NCBI GenBank assembly: GCA_964406605.1
Contig: CAYOSF010000007.1
Location: 1-64,000 of the forward strand
Direction: 5' to 3'
DNA from: CAYOSF01 sp964406605
GTDB lineage: Bacteria; Chloroflexota; Dehalococcoidia; DSTF01; RBG-16-68-14
Length of the DNA: 64,000 nucleotides
Position 1 is the first letter of the stretch. Every line of letters begins with the position of its first letter. The notes below the pieces were generated by a model. It ran no database searches. It saw only the letters and a program-made list of their open reading frames with translations, and had not been told where the DNA came from. A program made the position numbers and the translations under genes. Positions 62,992 through 64,000 of this stretch are shown here, in pieces.

Positions 62992-63708
62992 ATGGCGACT
63001 CGTTCCCGCCTCCGCGAGCGCTTCGGCCAATTCTGGCGATGGTGGCAAGAAGCCGACGCACTGCGCGGTCTGGTGGGATTCCTGCAGCAGATCATCGGTT
63101 TCGCGTCGAAGTGGTGGCAGACAGCAGTCCCAATTATCCTCTTGCTTGGCGGTTCGTCGGTCATAGTGCTGGGTGCACTCGTGGCCCACTGGTATTTCAT
63201 TCTTGCCGCCGTCATGTTCGTCGTGGGTCTCATCTTGACGTTTCGCCTCCTGCGAACACGAACCGTTGACATTCATCCGCCGACGCTGGACACGAAGGTC
63301 GCCGACCAAGCCCCGCACGCATCTCCAGAAAGCAGTGGAATCATGAGTGACAGATCACATGAGCGCAAACAGCTCAGGCAACCTGCACGGTTCATCGACC
63401 GCTTTGGTGCTTCGTGGGGCATGCACCTCGTTCCCCAGTCCTTCCTTTTCGCCCCGCTTAATGAAATCCTCAACGCACCCAGCAAGTGGCGCGTCAGTGG
63501 CCCATACTGCCTATCGGATACGACCAGGCTCAAGTTCAAGGACAACTACGGCGTCCGCGAGCTGATGGACGGCGACGATGTAGGAGGCTCAGGCGGACGT
63601 TTGTACTGTCCCACCTGCCACCACGAGTTTCGCCCTGATGAAGACTATGAGGGCGAGCGCAGAATCGAAACATACCGGGCTCAAGTCGAAAGAGAACTGA
63701 ACAGGTGA
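62992..63708 (+). CDS. Membrane protein with C-terminal Cys motif, unknown function
   Basis: 238 aa. Amphipathic N-terminus rich in Trp/Arg, two transmembrane helices (about 43-62 and 64-86), then a cytosolic part with GPYCLSDTTRLKFKD and LYCPTCHHEF (about 203-212), a likely zinc site made of one Cys plus C-P-x-C. Seventy-three nt after the restriction enzyme gene with its own promoter. No family assigned; an accessory gene by position. Confidence 0.6.
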   Translation: MATRSRLRERFGQFWRWWQEADALRGLVGFLQQIIGFASKWWQTAVPIILLLGGSSVIVLGALVAHWYFILAAVMFVVGLILTFRLLRTRTVDIHPPTLDTKVADQAPHASPESSGIMSDRSHERKQLRQPARFIDRFGASWGMHLVPQSFLFAPLNEILNAPSKWRVSGPYCLSDTTRLKFKDNYGVRELMDGDDVGGSGGRLYCPTCHHEFRPDEDYEGERRIETYRAQVERELNR

Positions 63709-63747
63709 GACCCGCGCGCCAGCGCCGTCCATTCCCCAACGCCAACC

Positions 63748-64000
63748 ATGAAGTACGACCCGGACCGCCACCACCGTCGCTCCATCCGCCTCAAAGACTA
63801 CAACTACACGCAGGCCGGGGCGTACTTTGTCACGGTCTGCACGTACCAGCGCGAATCCGTGTTCGGGGACGTGGCCGGCGAGCAGATGCGGTTGAACGAA
63901 TATGGGTGCCTCACCCAGGACGAATGGCTGCGCACGGCATCGGTCCGCCCGTACGTCGCACTCGACCAATTCGTCATCATGCCCAATCACATCCACGGCA
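63748..64000 (+). mobile_element. RAYT transposase (TnpA_REP), 5' part; continues past the window
   Basis: 84 aa before the window ends. HHRRSIRLKDYNYTQAGAYF and VTVCTYQRE are the usual RAYT N-terminus, and QFVIMPNHIHG gives the HUH metal site. It is 40 nt after the preceding gene. A candidate source of activity for the REP families in this window; whether it is intact cannot be seen. Confidence 0.88.

Overview
The window is GC-rich, densely coded bacterial chromosome. Gene content points to Chloroflexota, probably a Dehalococcoidia/SAR202-like lineage: HspR-controlled heat-shock genes, an R3H-type AAA ATPase beside a thymidylate kinase locus, PdxS/PdxT, tandem TrkA-N proteins with a universal stress protein, a formyl-CoA-transferase-like enzyme, a Tap-like lipoprotein hydrolase and a Sec-containing selenoprotein-B-like protein. 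This placement is inferred from gene content only; there is no rRNA or complete tRNA.

Layout. 1-3.6 kb: the 3' end of a tRNA-like gene, then accessory zinc-ribbon and membrane proteins. 3.7-11.7 kb: an aldehyde dehydrogenase/iron alcohol dehydrogenase fusion with a small CCD-motif partner, a sulfatase, a lipoprotein, a metallo-beta-lactamase-fold hydrolase, a selenoprotein and a PAP2 phosphatase. 11.8-14.4 kb: nadB-nadC with a palindromic operator. 14.5-20 kb: GH38, GH15 and a DapA-family lyase. 20-25.2 kb: heat-shock block (hsp20 divergent from dnaJ-hspR-clp). 25.3-28.1 kb: HNH endonuclease and two exported/membrane proteins. 28.2-31.5 kb: operon usp-trkA-trkA-pheA-fpg. 31.6-39.1 kb: pdxS, pdxT, an acetyltransferase, the R3H ATPase, then a nucleotide-metabolism block (thymidylate kinase-like, deaminase-fold membrane protein, deoxyribosyltransferase-like) followed by the orphan 3' end of a second tmk, and an EamA transporter. 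39.3-48.3 kb: hydrolases, CoA-transferase, M20 peptidase, CocE/NonD hydrolase, PPK2, CYTH and GNAT proteins. 48.6-58.4 kb: APH-like kinase, small membrane protein, HEPN protein, GH13 glucosidase, Tap-like hydrolase and an ABC oligopeptide-binding lipoprotein. 58.4-64 kb: a REP-dense stretch with a broken REP-associated transposase (RAYT), an MmeI-like restriction-modification enzyme, a membrane protein and the start of a second RAYT.

Main points for a second look: (1) an in-frame TGA at 10564 followed by a SECIS-like hairpin, joining two ORFs into one selenoprotein; (2) the tmk locus, where a roughly 2 kb block precedes a leftover native tmk 3' end; (3) three loci where a gene terminus and an adjacent REP element were tandemly duplicated together (clp 5' end, kinase 3' end, glucosidase 3' end); (4) a RAYT remnant between 79-bp perfect direct repeats; (5) well-formed promoters and operators, including a 23-bp palindrome on the nadB promoter, many extended -10 boxes placed so that transcripts would be leaderless, and a recurring promoter module in front of unrelated genes.
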